Source: Garcia nutans
Taxonomy: Eukaryota > Streptophyta > Magnoliopsida > Malpighiales > Euphorbiaceae
Direction: 5' to 3'
DNA length: 64,000 bases
Assembly (NCBI GenBank): GCA_947685225.1
Contig: CANTUV010000051.1
Coordinates: forward strand, 6,324,001 to 6,388,000
Shown: in pieces, positions 11,621 to 23,267 of the stretch
Position numbering within the stretch: position 1 is the first letter of the stretch
Layout: each line of letters opens with the position of its first letter
Notes under the pieces: generated by a model
What the model was told of the DNA's origin: nothing
Seen by the model: only the letters and a program-made list of their open reading frames with translations
Database searches by the model: none
Position numbers and translations under genes: made by a program

Positions 11621-13510
11621 TGTTTCCTAATGTTTAGTAATAAGTATTAGTAGTCGTAATTTTTGAATTACGAAAAACGTATTTTTTGCTTAACTTACGC
11701 TCCACCTCTGCGTGCGGTTACTCCATTGTAACAACATTAAAGATTTGGATTAGAATTTAAGTATCGTTAAATATCGGCCAAAAAAATATCGTTAAATTAA
11801 AATCTAATTAATTTAAAGTTTAAAATTTAAAATTTAATCATTTTTTTTATAAATTATAAAAAAGGCAAGTAATAAAGGACGCATGTACACTGGCTGATAG
11901 GTTGTTGAACTAGTCTATCTTGAATTTAGATTATTTGATGAATCAGACGGGCTCTAAAAAGATGAATAAGTGCTCTCCCGATTATAAAAATAAAAAATGA
12001 GAAATAAAGGATGCACATGCATCCTATCCTTAGCATATAAGTGAAGGTGGGCCAAGGTTAATCAGACGGTCCCCCGTTAATTAGATATGGGGCTACTACA
12101 TCGATTTTAGGTAGTTTTCATTATCTTCGAAATGTCTATATACTTAATATGAACACAAATTTGAGTCCTTAACTCTTTTATTGATACATTGACTTTTCAG
12201 AAGAGGAGACAATTAACAGTTTGTAGGTTCAGAATTTGACCATTCTATTTAAGGGCAACTCTTCACATGTTGGCATTAGTCAATAGGACACAAGTCCTTC
12301 AGCAAGACACTATGAGGGACACAGCTGGCTTCATTGCCCTATTGTGGTGCAGAAAGACTCCAAAATTTAAATATACTGCTTTATTTACTTTAAGAATGAA
12401 GAGCCCTGAACATTTGTGTGTGTGTGTGTTGAAAAATATAATATATTATTTTGATTAATATACATTTCCACTGAGATTAAAAAAAAGCATTGAAAAATGG
12501 CATATTCAACTTCTAATTTTTTTTTAAAAAATATAAATTATTTTAATAAAAAAATATAAATTATTTTAATTAAAAAAATTATGTATAGTATTTTTAAGAA
12601 ATCATTTACACACTGATTATTGACTGTCGTAATAAACTAATTTTATGCGTAGCATTCGCGATGTAATTAAAGAAGGTTCTGCTTATTCAGATAATTAATT
12701 CACGTTGAAAAGATATATTAGATGTTATAAAATAACATGCTATAGAGGATGATTATTATATATATGTTAATATCAATGGTCAATACTCAAAATTCAAAAA
12801 GCATATTTGCTTTAAAAAAAAAAAATTCAAAGTCTCCTGTGATATGCTATTAGCATATATTCCATCATGGCTAATGGTTTGATTTCAATATATAACTTAG
12901 GCCAGAATTTTCTATTAATTACTATCATAATTAGACCTTAAATTAATTCATTAACTTATAAATAAAACTTTACTTCAAACTGGGAAATTGGTTGTTAAAT
13001 GATGTTCCATTAATTTAATAAATCATCATCTATCACAATTTATTTATTTTTTTTGAGAAAATTCGTAAGTTTTAATTTAGTTTAGTAGCATTTTTTTTAA
13101 TAAGATTAAAGAAGAAAATAAATAAATATTTTATTTAGGTTTCATATACACTATCAACACTATCACTAGAATAAAAATCACATATGAATAAATGATTGAA
13201 AAATCTGCATTCAGTATTTAAATTCTTAATTGTAAATTAATGGTATTGAGTGAATGTTATATTTAGAGTAGCTTTTTCAAATTTTAAGAACCAATAATTT
13301 TAAAATTATTAATAAAATATTAAAAAATTAAAATTTCTAGCAATTAATAATATTTGATTTATTATATAATTAATACTCCATCTATCCAAAATGAATAGAA
13401 TGAAACACTTTTTATTTTATAAAATACTAAAAATTAAGTATTTTTATTGAAATTATAGATGTATAATATCATTATTTTAATATTAGATATATTTATTAAT
13501 ATTTTTAATA
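11621..13510. other. Intergenic stretch
   Basis: AT-rich DNA. A less AT-rich patch at about 12240-12430 carries a 63-codon open frame of no recognised family. No bounded element was identified. Confidence 0.5.
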
Positions 13511-13522
13511 AATAATATTAAA

Positions 13523-13784
13523 TATTTTTTGATAACCGAGAATTACTACTCTCAGTGGAACCATTACCCCCTTCGGAGTCAGCCTGATTCACCAAGCAGC
13601 ATAAATCCAGAGAGAACTAGCTTAACAACTTAGCTTTAGGGTCTCTCATTTCAATACAGACTTATGGAAGAAATTCACACAAAATATCAGTGCATTATGT
13701 TTATAAAATCTGGTTTATCACCACTTTGTGGATTGAACTTGGGACCTCGCTGATTTATACTATGTGCTTCTGTCTATGGTGGAT
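13523..13784 (-). mobile_element. SINE, about 262 bp, minus strand
   Basis: A perfect 12-bp duplication, aataatattaaa, flanks the body (13511-13522 and 13785-13796). Read on the minus strand, a region with a B-box-like AAGTTCAATCC (about 13740-13730) lies near the 5' end, and the body ends GGTTATC followed by an A-run. This combination of Pol III box, A-tail and long target duplication is what a retroposed tRNA-derived SINE leaves. The A box is not clear. Confidence 0.7.
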
Positions 13785-13796
13785 AATAATATTAAA

Positions 13797-15162
13797 AAAT
13801 TGATATAATAGAAATTTAACATATTGATTAATTTATTAAAAAAGAAATTGAATTATAAGTTGGGATGGATTGGAGGAGGTAACATTTAATTTATGGATGG
13901 TTAACAACAACAGTTAAGTTAGACAAACTTTTAACATGTGAGCATAATAATGAATGTTGTTGAAGTTACTTAAAGGCCTTCTCTATGGAATAAATCTAAT
14001 GTAGAGTGCGGAGTTGCGACTTCAATTTCTACAGGTATACTCAAACGATCTATTGTCTGTTCTTATTATTTTTCTTAAGTATTATTTAACCTAGATTTTT
14101 TAAAAAAAATCTGAATTTTCATTTCATTTTTGGTTTTAAAAAAATTGGCTTATAGAATTTTGAGTAAATTTGCATGATGAATTTTCTTTATTTTCTATGT
14201 CTGTATGCATAAGATAAAAAAATTGAAGTTTTTATAGGTAATTATTTTTTTTATAGTTGTTTATAGTAAAATTGCACCAATTTAAGTTGAAAACCATTAA
14301 TTTAACTGCTTTTGTTCATGTCTTTTTGGTGGGATTTTGTGTATTTTTAGTTTGGAGTTGGTTTTTAACTTTTAATGTTTGTTTAGCTGTTCAATATTTA
14401 GATGTGGTGTTGATATAATTATTGTCACAAGCATAATGATGGAATGACCGTAGAAAAATGAAACTACGATGATGAACGTACTCAGCATATTCCACTTTTT
14501 TTTAATATGATAAACAAAATATATATATATATATATATATTAACAAGAAATATATATATATATATATTAACAAGAGGCAACATTTAATTGATAATGATAA
14601 ATTAATATTTATAAGTGTGAAATTTATATTTATTTCATTAATTTTATTGATTTAGCTTTTTTACATCTCCCATAAGATATGTCTAATATTTCTTTTTAGC
14701 CTGTAATTTTAAGGCTTGCAAAGTAATAAAATTTACATTTAATTTTAACATTATTATTTTTTTTTAATTTTTTGTAATACAATTAGGCATTAAAACATGA
14801 AACAAACATTGAATTAAATGATTTTCTGAATCAGTTAGATCAAACTTGACTAAATTGACAACGTTGCATTAACTAAATTATGAAAGGGATAGTGCCAAAA
14901 AAATGGATTTTGTAGGGGAATTTTTTTAATTAATGGAAAAGGAATTATTCCGAAGCTAATAATTTTATCTGCATTTTAAGGAAAACATGTGCCAAAATTT
15001 TAATTAATTTAAAACCACTGTGATATGATCAATTATCCTATAAGCTTGAAAAACAGCTTCGCAAACATATATGATGGAATAAAAAAAAATCTATTCTAAG
15101 TGAAAACAAAATAATTGTTTTCATATTTTCACTCAAATTATTAACATATATAGTATATTTTG

Positions 15163-15201
<39 letters not shown>

Positions 15202-16042
15202 AGAATTCAAACTAAGACTGGTTGTAGAAAACAAATGTTGATTTCCCTAAAGTATTTCTAAGAAAATGGAAAATTCATGTTTAATATTTGGTTATAAAAA
15301 TGTTTCATATAGAGAATTGAAAATCAATTTTCTCTATTTTTCCAAATTTACACTATCTTTTGAAAAATTAATTTAAGGTGTTTCCTTCTTTTACCTCTTT
15401 GACTGGTTCTCTTCATCTCTATCTATGATTAGAAAGCACCGCGTTTCTTTTCACTAATTCACAGTAAGCACTTTAGTCCGAATCTTTGACTTTTTTCCCC
15501 CTTAATTTTACTCAATTTCTTTCCTTTTTAATTATTATTTTACTCTTCTCCTTTAATTTACAGTTACATTTTTTATTTGAGCAATAAGAAAATAATAATA
15601 GAAGGAAAATCCACAGCACATGAAATCCTCTAACTGTGTGTATAAAACTAAAGAGGGATAAACAAGCCAACAAGAAAGAAACAAAAGCATAACGAACTGT
15701 TAAAAGATAGAACCTAAGAAAGCTAAGGGGACTTCCCAGATAGTAAACACTAGCCATATAAAAGGATGAAATATCCGATATAATTCAGGCACTTACAAAG
15801 ATGAAGAAAATTGAGCTTAAAATGAAAGTGTCATGAGTCGGGACGAGGTAAGATCCTGAATGAAAGTCGTAGATCATCTGTAAAGTGAGGCTTCAGAGAA
15901 AATCTAAGAATATGGAGGACAACCTTCTCCAAACATTAAGATCTAAACAGACCCGAAAACCTATTCTGAAAAAATAAGAGAGCCGCCATAACCTAAGGTG
16001 TCTCGTAAGTTTTCTTGATAAACAAAGAGAAGGAAAATTATT
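13797..16042. other. Intergenic stretch
   Basis: AT-rich, with long (TA)n runs at about 14519-14570 (two blocks separated by 'acaagaa') and 15163-15199. Part of 15400-16040 is less AT-rich and resembles UTR-like transcribed DNA, but no coding frame is supported. Confidence 0.5.
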
Positions 16043-16055
16043 TTGTTTCTATCTT

Positions 16056-16149
16056 CTTTTTTTTATATCAACCGTATGTATCCCTATCCGTTTAACGGTT
16101 TAGGACTAATCATATTCGGATATTGCAGAGAATAGGGCAACCCTCCCAA
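16056..16149 (-). mobile_element. SINE 3' portion (outermost layer of the nest)
   Basis: This is the 3' half of a minus-strand SINE whose 5' half lies at 25530-25655. On the minus strand it runs into a poly-A-like tail (the T-run at 16056-16064 on the plus strand) and is bounded by the 13-bp duplication TTGTTTCTATCTT at 16043-16055. The identical 13-mer at 25656-25668 flanks the other half, so the pieces were one insertion later split by a DNA transposon and RT-A. Confidence 0.75.
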
Positions 16150-16261
16150 CAGGGGCGAAGTCAGACTTTTTAGTGAAAGAGAACAAAATAAAAATATCAT
16201 ATATTTTTAAAAAAAATTTAAAGGAGGCAATTAAGTATTTTAAAATTTTTAATAATATTTA
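16150..16261. mobile_element. Small DNA transposon, left part (middle layer)
   Basis: Begins CAGGGGCGAAGTCAGAC, resembling the widespread plant hAT-like termini of the type CAGGGGCGGAGCC. The sequence then becomes AT-rich and is interrupted at 16262 by the LTR of RT-A. The presumed right part is 25482-25529, which ends in a C-rich block. Target duplication is not resolved, so superfamily assignment is tentative. Confidence 0.4.
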
Positions 16262-18498
16262 TGTAACAACCCTTACATAGACCATACACTTACCTACATA
16301 GGAGATGTCACCTAACATTCACAATTTCTCTATATATGTGTCTATGTGTGTACTAAAGAAATAAAGTTATAAAACTTTTAAGCATTAACGCAACTTTTAA
16401 GCTTTCTATAGAACACACATATATCCATATATTTATAAAGAACTCTTAATGAAAACTTACATTATGATAAAATTCTCAAACTACTCTCAAACTAGTACAA
16501 CTGTCATACAAAATTAGTTTTGCTATGTGAACTATAAATATTATAATATTTACAATATTGTTCATTGAATCTTAATGATGCAGTTGAACAAGAACGTAAG
16601 TCTCTCACTCTGCGATCTCAACTTTCCTTGTTTGATCTGTGCGTCAGAAAACAATTCTAACACGCTAAGCAAAGCTTAGTGGTGCTTATGTATTTATAAT
16701 ATGCAAGAAAATTTAATGAAAAGAGATCTAATCATTAAATAATTTAGAAATATCGAATTGCATAACTTTCTGAATATTAAATAAAGAAATTAATCAACTT
16801 CTTGTAAATTGAAATACTAAGCACAATTAGATTCAGAATTGAGTAATTTATTATCAACTGAATAACACATTGTTTTCATTATATATAACTATTTTAATTA
16901 TGCTCATGCACGTTGAACTCAGATTCTAGATTTGGATAAAGGGTCACTGATGGCAATTTAATGCAACTGTATAGAATTTTGGCCAATGGCCCACTATGGC
17001 ACGAATGTCCACTGAGTATGATGACACAGGGTGTCTATTGATGGCACAGAGTGCCCACTAACACTTTGAATATCCTCCCTTTTGGCTAGCCATTCAATGC
17101 CAAGCTAGATCTAAAATTAGTATGATTAGGATAATTCATTAGTCTGTATTTAACACTGAATTGTATATATCATTTCAATGAAACAATACTTTCATCAACA
17201 TTTAGTATTATATATATTTATCACAATTTCAAAGTTTATCACTCTTTTTCATACTTTCAACACTTACACATGAATTCCCAATATAAAAATAATAAACATA
17301 AACATATGAGCCTCATACTAGGCCTGTATATCATAAAATACAAGTCAAAAACATCATTAGGTACCCCACGGCCGTGACATCTCAACCCTATGCACGTGGG
17401 ATACAAAATGAAGCCGTAAAATAATTTTGAAGACCCCTACGGTTGTGGCCTTCCAGGGCCACGGCTGGCATTTAGAACCACTCTGTTTAATCAAAATTTT
17501 TGAAGAAACAACATTATTTTCAATCCCACGGTCGTGGCACTCAATTGCCACGACCGTGGCATTGATTTTGGGACTGTTTCAGAGTAATTCTTCCTCCAAC
17601 AGTCCCAACTTTGATGCCACTCCCATGGCACCTTTAAGCCACGCCCATGGTATCTCAAAATTATGTCTTCTACACTTTTAACTTCATGAAACACAAATAT
17701 ATTGAAAATCTAAGCTAATAATATATCAAACTCAAACTTTTGACATAAAAAGAATTCATATCAAATATTTTACTACAACTTCACTTAATCAAACTTTCAA
17801 TCATTTCATATGGATAAAAACAACATCAAACCATTCAATTCTCATAAAGGTTGAGTTAAGAATCAAAACCCATCATATAAAGGTTATTTTTAACTCAACA
17901 ATCCATTTAATCAATATTTTCAAGAAATATATCATTATAAAGAATAAATCATTAAAACTCATAAAAATTCATATGTTTGCAAATTATAAATCAAAAGCAC
18001 ATACCTCTTCAAACTCTTCTTTTTCTCTAATTACTTGTTAATAATCCCAACTTTCTATCTTAATATTCTCAAAACTTATAATTAAACATTAGTTTCTCTT
18101 TGGTTTTGATCAAAATCTTGGAAGGAAGGAAGCAAGAATTGGAAGGAAGGAAGCAAGAAGGAGTTTTGATGGTGAGAATGGTAGTGAACGTGGGAAGAAG
18201 AAGAGGAAAGACAGAAAGAAATGCCTCTAAGCATAACACATGTCCACACACCTACACATACTTATATATATATTAATCTGGTGTAGCCAATCTCATCTTA
18301 GTTATGGTGTACCCTCTTTCTTATCCTTTGATTCTAATTCGATTTTAAATCTCGTAAAACAGTAAAAATAAATATTTACTTCGGTAAATTTTTGAGATCC
18401 ACTATTTACATCACTTATCCATATCTCTTATATCACAATTCACTATTAATTATCACTATTAATTTAAAAGTTTAGTATCTAAAATTTTAAACATTACA
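16262..18498 (-). repeat. RT-A 3' LTR
   Basis: Direct repeat of 23268-25481. It is about 23 bp longer, mainly because of a duplication of a GGAAGGAAGGAAGCAAGAA-like unit at 18118-18160 that is single in the other LTR. It contains a cluster of decayed CCACGRYCGTGG palindromes at 17363-17655. Confidence 0.95.
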
Positions 18499-18515
18499 AT
18501 TCTCCCCCTCTAAAG
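18499..18515 (-). other. RT-A polypurine tract
   Basis: On the element strand the sequence reads CTTTAGAGGGGGAGAAT immediately before the TG of the 3' LTR, the expected plus-strand priming site. Confidence 0.85.
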
Positions 18516-18550
18516 AAATTTCGTCATCGAAATTTACCTGTTATAGATGC

Positions 18551-19912
18551 TTAAAATAATTGAGGATATTGTTGTCCCATTATCTCTTCGCTTTCCCAAG
18601 TGGCTTCCTTTATCGAATTATTCCTCCACAACACTTTTACTAAAGGAATGCGCTTATTACGCAACTCCTTTATTTCATGAGCTAAGATAGCCACTGGTTC
18701 TTCTTCATAATTCAAATTTGGCTGAATTTCAATAGACTCTACTTGAATCACATGTGTAGGATCTGATCTATATGGCCTAAGCATCGACACATGAAATACA
18801 TTATGAATCTTAGCCAATTCTGGAGGCAAAGCTAGTCGATAGACTACTGAACCTACACGTTCAAGTTTTTCATATGGTCCAATGAACCTAAGACATAATT
18901 TACCTTTCTTTCCAAAGCAAAGAACTTTCTTCCACGATGATATTTTTAAAAATACCTTATCCCCCACATTATACTCAATATCACACCGTTTCAAATCTGC
19001 ATAAGATTTTTGTCTGTCCATTGCAATTTGTAATCGATCCTTTATAAGTTTTACTTTGTCTTCAGTTTGTTTTATGAGATCAGGCCCTACAAGTTTGCTC
19101 TTATTCAATTCCACCCAACACAATGGAGTTCTACACTTCCTTCCATAGAGTTCCTTATATGGAGCCATTCCAATACTCGTTTGACAACTGTTGCTATAAG
19201 CAAATTCTACTAAAGGCATATATTTATCCCAGCTACTTTCAAAATTGATTACACAACTCCTAAGCATATCCTCAAGTATTTGTATCACCTTTTCTGATTG
19301 ACTATCTGTTTGTGGATGAAATACAGTACTAAAATGAAGTCGAGTACCCAATGCTTTCTGAAAACTTTCCCAAAATCTGGATGTAAAGTGAGAGTCTCGA
19401 TCTGAGATAATAGACATTGGTACTCCATGAAGCCTGACTATCTTATTAATATACAACCCTGCAAGTTTATTCATTGAATAGTCAACTCGAATGGGAAGAA
19501 AATGAGTTGATTTAGTTAATCAATCAACAATTACCTAAATTGTATCATGCTTCTTTTGGGTATTTGGAAGTCCAGTAGCAAAATCCATAGTGATTCTATC
19601 CCACTTCCATTATGGTATTGATATAGGTTGCAACAGACCTGATGGAACTTGATATTCTGCTTTGACTTGCTGACATACTAAATATCGAGTTACATATTCC
19701 GTAATATCTCTTTTCATACCAGGCCACCAATAATGAGATTTCAAATCCTGGTACATTTTATTGCTTCCGAGATGTACAGTATACATAGTATTGTGAGCTT
19801 CACCAAGAATACATTCCTTTAGTTCCTTCACATCAGGTACACACAATCGATCTCTATAATATACTCCACCATCTTTTGACACAACATAATCTGGCCTTTC
19901 CCCTTCATGCAC
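18551..19912 (-). pseudogene. RT-A integrase with chromodomain-like tail
   Basis: Two open stretches, 19912-19610 and 19474-18551, are separated by in-frame stops near 19475-19610. The first has the zinc-binding region; the Cys expected before LVCQ is Tyr, so the HHCC motif is damaged. The second holds the DDE core: the central Asp in SDRD, then FHPQTD and the Glu in SEKVIQ. After it comes a GPY/F-like region (FIGPYEKLERVGSVVYRLALP) and a tail around LVKVLWRNNSIKEATWE, typical of plant chromovirus chromodomains thought to guide insertion to heterochromatin. The native stop follows YPQLF at 18551. Confidence 0.88.
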
Positions 19913-19995
19913 TTATTTCAAAAGTTCTAACAATTTTTTATTTTGTTTCTGAGCTTCAATCACTTTTTGTCTAATGGTTGGTTCAACCCTCAATT

Positions 19996-20079
19996 CTGTT
20001 AACATAACAGATGATATCATTTAGTTTATTTAATATATATATATATATATAATATTAAAATATTCTATATATAACATAC
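19996..20079 (-). other. Intron-like 84-nt interruption in RT-A pol
   Basis: Between RNase H and integrase the element strand reads GCAG|GTATGT at 20080/20079 and AACAG|AATTG at 19996/19995, both good plant splice consensus. The segment is very AT-rich with a (TA)n core and an in-frame stop. It is 84 nt, a multiple of three, and joining the flanks keeps the pol frame. It lies where related elements have a variable linker, so a microsatellite-expanded linker is the main alternative. Confidence 0.4.
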
Positions 20080-20495
20080 CTGCTAAAGTCTTTCGACTTA
20101 AAGCATCGGCTACCACATTAGCTTTCCCAGGATGATAGTTGATGATACAATAATAATCTTTGATCAATTCCATCCACCTTCTCTGCCTTAAATTCAGTTT
20201 TTTTTTGTGTTGGCAAATATTTCAAACTTTTATGATTAGTGAAAATATAACACCTTTCACCATACAAATAATGTCGCCAGATTTTAAGAGTAAATACAAT
20301 AGCAGCTAACTCCAAATCATGTGTAGGGTAATTCAATTCATGAGATTTTAATTGTCTAGAAGCATAAGCAATTATCTTACCCTCTTGCATCAATACACAA
20401 CCAAGTCCTTGATGAGAAGCATCACTATAAATAACATAGTCTTTACCTAGAATCGGTTGGGTTAAGACAGGCGCTTCAATCAATATTGCCTTCAA
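20080..20495 (-). pseudogene. RT-A RNase H domain
   Basis: The frame starting near LKAILIEAPVL has the RNase H motifs YSDASHQGLG (first Asp), HDLELAAIV (Glu) and TNHKSLKYL, where the usual TDHKS Asp is Asn, removing a catalytic residue. A nine-T run at 20198-20206 then shifts the frame; the remaining RNase H and linker sequence, including the usual 'HPGKANVVADALSRK' region, continues in another frame to about 20080. Confidence 0.85.
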
Positions 20496-20588
20496 TTGTT
20501 CAAAACTAGCTTGACACTGAGTATTCCACTCAAATTTAATTTCTTTTCTAAGGAGCTTAGTTAAGGGAAGTGCTATCTTTGAAAACCC

Positions 20589-21302
20589 TTAAACAAATCT
20601 TCTATAATATCCAGCCAACCCAAGAAAACTTCGAACTTCTGTTATATTCTTTGGTGGCTGCCAATTCAAAATAGTCTCAATTTTACTTGGATCCATACGA
20701 ATACCATTAGCTGACACTACATGTCCTAGAAATGCCACTTTTGTCAACCAAAAATCACACTTCGATAATTTAGCATACAATTGATTATCTCTTAGTGTCT
20801 GTAGTACAATTCTCAAATGCTTATCATGATCCTCTCTATTTCTAGAATAAACCAGTATATCATCAATAAAAACAACTACAAACTGGTCCAAATAGGGTTT
20901 AAAAACTCAATTCATCAAGTCCATAAAAGCTGCTGGAGCATTAGTTAAACCAAAGGGCATAACCAAAAATTCATAATGTCCATATCGAGTTCTAAAAGCT
21001 ATCTTTAGAATATCTACTTCTTTAATTTTCATATGATAATAACCCGATTTAAGATCAATTTTAGAGAAAACACCCGCTCCTCTCAGCTGATCAAATAAGT
21101 CATCAATCCTAGGTAACGGGTACTTATTCTTAATAGTCACTTTATTCAACTGTCGATAATCTATACATAATCTTAAAGTACCATCCTTCTTCTTTACAAA
21201 CAAAACTGGTGCACCCCAAGGTGACACACTAGGTTTTATAAATCCTTTGTCAAGCAATTCTTGGAGTTGCACCTTTAATTCTTTTAATTCCGGAGGTGTC
21301 AT
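20589..21302 (-). pseudogene. RT-A reverse transcriptase
   Basis: Open from 21302 to 20907 and from 20891 to 20589, interrupted by a TGA at 20904-20906 where an Arg codon is expected after LMN, and closed by a TAA at about 20586. Motifs visible are PWGAPVLFVKKKDGTLR, IDYRQLNKVT, YPLPRIDDL, MPFGLTNAPAAF and the catalytic FIDD of FVVVFIDDILVYS. It would copy the element RNA in virus-like particles. The FIDD is intact but the stops preclude a full-length enzyme. Confidence 0.9.
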
Positions 21303-21358
21303 TCTATAAGGTGGAATAGAAATTAGTGTTGTACCTGAAACTACATCAATAACAAATT

Positions 21359-23125
21359 CTACCTCTCTCTCTCTGGTGGTACTCCAGGTAATTCTTCCAG
21401 AAAAACATTCGAAAACTCACTCACTGTAGGTATGTCTCCCAAAACCTTGCTTGAACGTCGTGTATCATTAACATAAGCAAGATAATCTTCACATCTCTTC
21501 CTAATTAACCTTCTAGCTTTAGCTGCAGAAATCAAACTAGAAGGATAAAATTGTTTCTCTCCTTGAACTACAATTTCACCATAACCCAGAATCTTAAAAG
21601 ATACAACTTTACTACAGCAGTCCATAACTGCTTGATGTCGAAACAACCAATCCATTACCAAGATTAAATCAAAGTCATGGAATGGTAGTTCAATCAAATC
21701 AGCAGAAAGCTCCACATCATGATCTCTAAGTGGACAATTTCGATATACTCTATTTGCCTTCACATTATGGCCTAAGGGATTTGTAACTTCTATCTCATAA
21801 TCAAGTTTATCAACACAAATTTTCCTTCCTGAAGCTATAGTTGTACAAATATAAGAATGTGTAGAACCAGGTTCTAACAATACATACACATCATGACCAA
21901 GTAAAGAAAATTTGCCAACTACAACATTAGGAGCATCCTGGTCTTCCACAACTTTCATGGCATAAGCCCTAGCTGGAGTATTGCCTTGAGTTTGAGGTCT
22001 ATCCACTATTTCAGATCCTCTCTGCTGACTAACACTGGGTCGACTGCTTGACTGAGACCTCTGTACAGAACTTTGTCCTTCCACAACTTCTAATTCTTTT
22101 ATTGATGGACAATCTCTGATTTTATGCTCCAAAGAATCACATTTCAAACAAGCTCCCTTTTTAAACCAACAATCTTCACTTGCATGACCCTTACCACAAT
22201 ATTGACAAAGTTTAGTAACAACTCTTGAAGAAGAGCCTGTAGCCACTCCAAACCTACCACCTCTAGATTTATGAAAACTAGCTCCACTTCCTCTACTAAA
22301 CCCCTGAGTTTGGGCTTGAATATTTCTCTGTCTTTTCTGGCTACCTTGTTGTTTTTCACTAGAAAATCCCTTCTTTAATTGTTGTTTTCTTCCCTGCTCT
22401 TGTTTAATTTCATTTTCTATAGCGACTGCCGCATTAACAAGAGTAGAAAACTCTTTAATCCTCATTGCTATTAAATACATCCGAATCTGACTGTTCAAAC
22501 CTTGTTCAAACCACTTACACTTCTCTTCTTCAGATACAACCAACTTTGGAAAATATTTATTGAGGTGAACAAACTGCCTCTCATATTCAGACACAGATAA
22601 TTGTCTTTGCTTAAGATACAAAAATTCCCGACGCTTCTCCACTAAATAGATTTCACTAATATATTCCTTTTTAAATTCTTCTTGAAAAAATGCCCAAGTA
22701 AGTCTACCTGCAGGTACACCTTTCTGCTTTGTATCCCACCAGGCAAAAGCTTGTTCTTGCAATAAGGAAACTGCACATTCTAATCTTTCCTCATCAGTAC
22801 AATGCAGAATATCAAAAACTCTCACAATCCTCTCCATCCAATACTCTGCTACTGAAGACTCATCAGTGTTGCTAGCTTTAAAATCTTTTGTTCCCAATTT
22901 TCTAATTCTCTCCAAAGGAGATCTTTGGAGTACTGGCGTTGGAGGTTGTGCAGGAGGAGTAACTCTTACAATTTGCCTAAGGATTTCTCCCATATTTCTC
23001 AAAAATTGAGAATCTAACGGAATTTGTTCCGCAGAAGGATCTGATGACTGCTGATTTCCCACACTAGCTTAACTGTGTGAGGACGCAGCTTGATCCTCGG
23101 CACCTTGACGGGATTTAGAGGCCAT
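21359..23125 (-). pseudogene. RT-A gag and protease
   Basis: The likely native start is the ATG at 23125 (MASKSRQGAEDQ...). A TAA at 23071-23069 breaks codon 19, after which the frame stays open to 21359. The region contains the plant gag capsid core (YWMERIVRVFD...CAVSLLQEQAFAWW), a basic linker, a divergent first knuckle and a CX2CX4HX4C knuckle (CLKCDSLEHKIRDC). In the protease the usual D-S/T-G site reads EPGS, so the catalytic Asp is lost. The stop at 21359 follows a GA-repeat slip of two bases that shifts pol out of frame. Confidence 0.9.
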
Positions 23126-23245
23126 CTTATACCTTTAAACATAAAAAAAAATCAACTGCATCAAACATTTGTTCAATTGTATAGTTCACATAGCAACGAC
23201 AGTTGTACTTCACTTTTCTTTTAACCCACAACTTAGAACTGTCTA

Positions 23246-23262
23246 AACCTGCTCTTATACTA
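23246..23262 (-). other. RT-A primer binding site (initiator tRNA-Met type)
   Basis: Five bases inside the 5' LTR, the element strand reads TAGTATAAGAGCAGGTT, matching the complement of the plant initiator tRNA-Met 3' end (TGGTATCAGAGCC...) with two mismatches and one missing base. Confidence 0.7.
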
Positions 23263-23267
23263 CTAAT

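Noticed and set aside
17357..17681. Open frames across the LTR palindromes (also near 24359-24708)
   Set aside because: They arise from GC-rich palindromic words in the RT-A LTR and have no family similarity.
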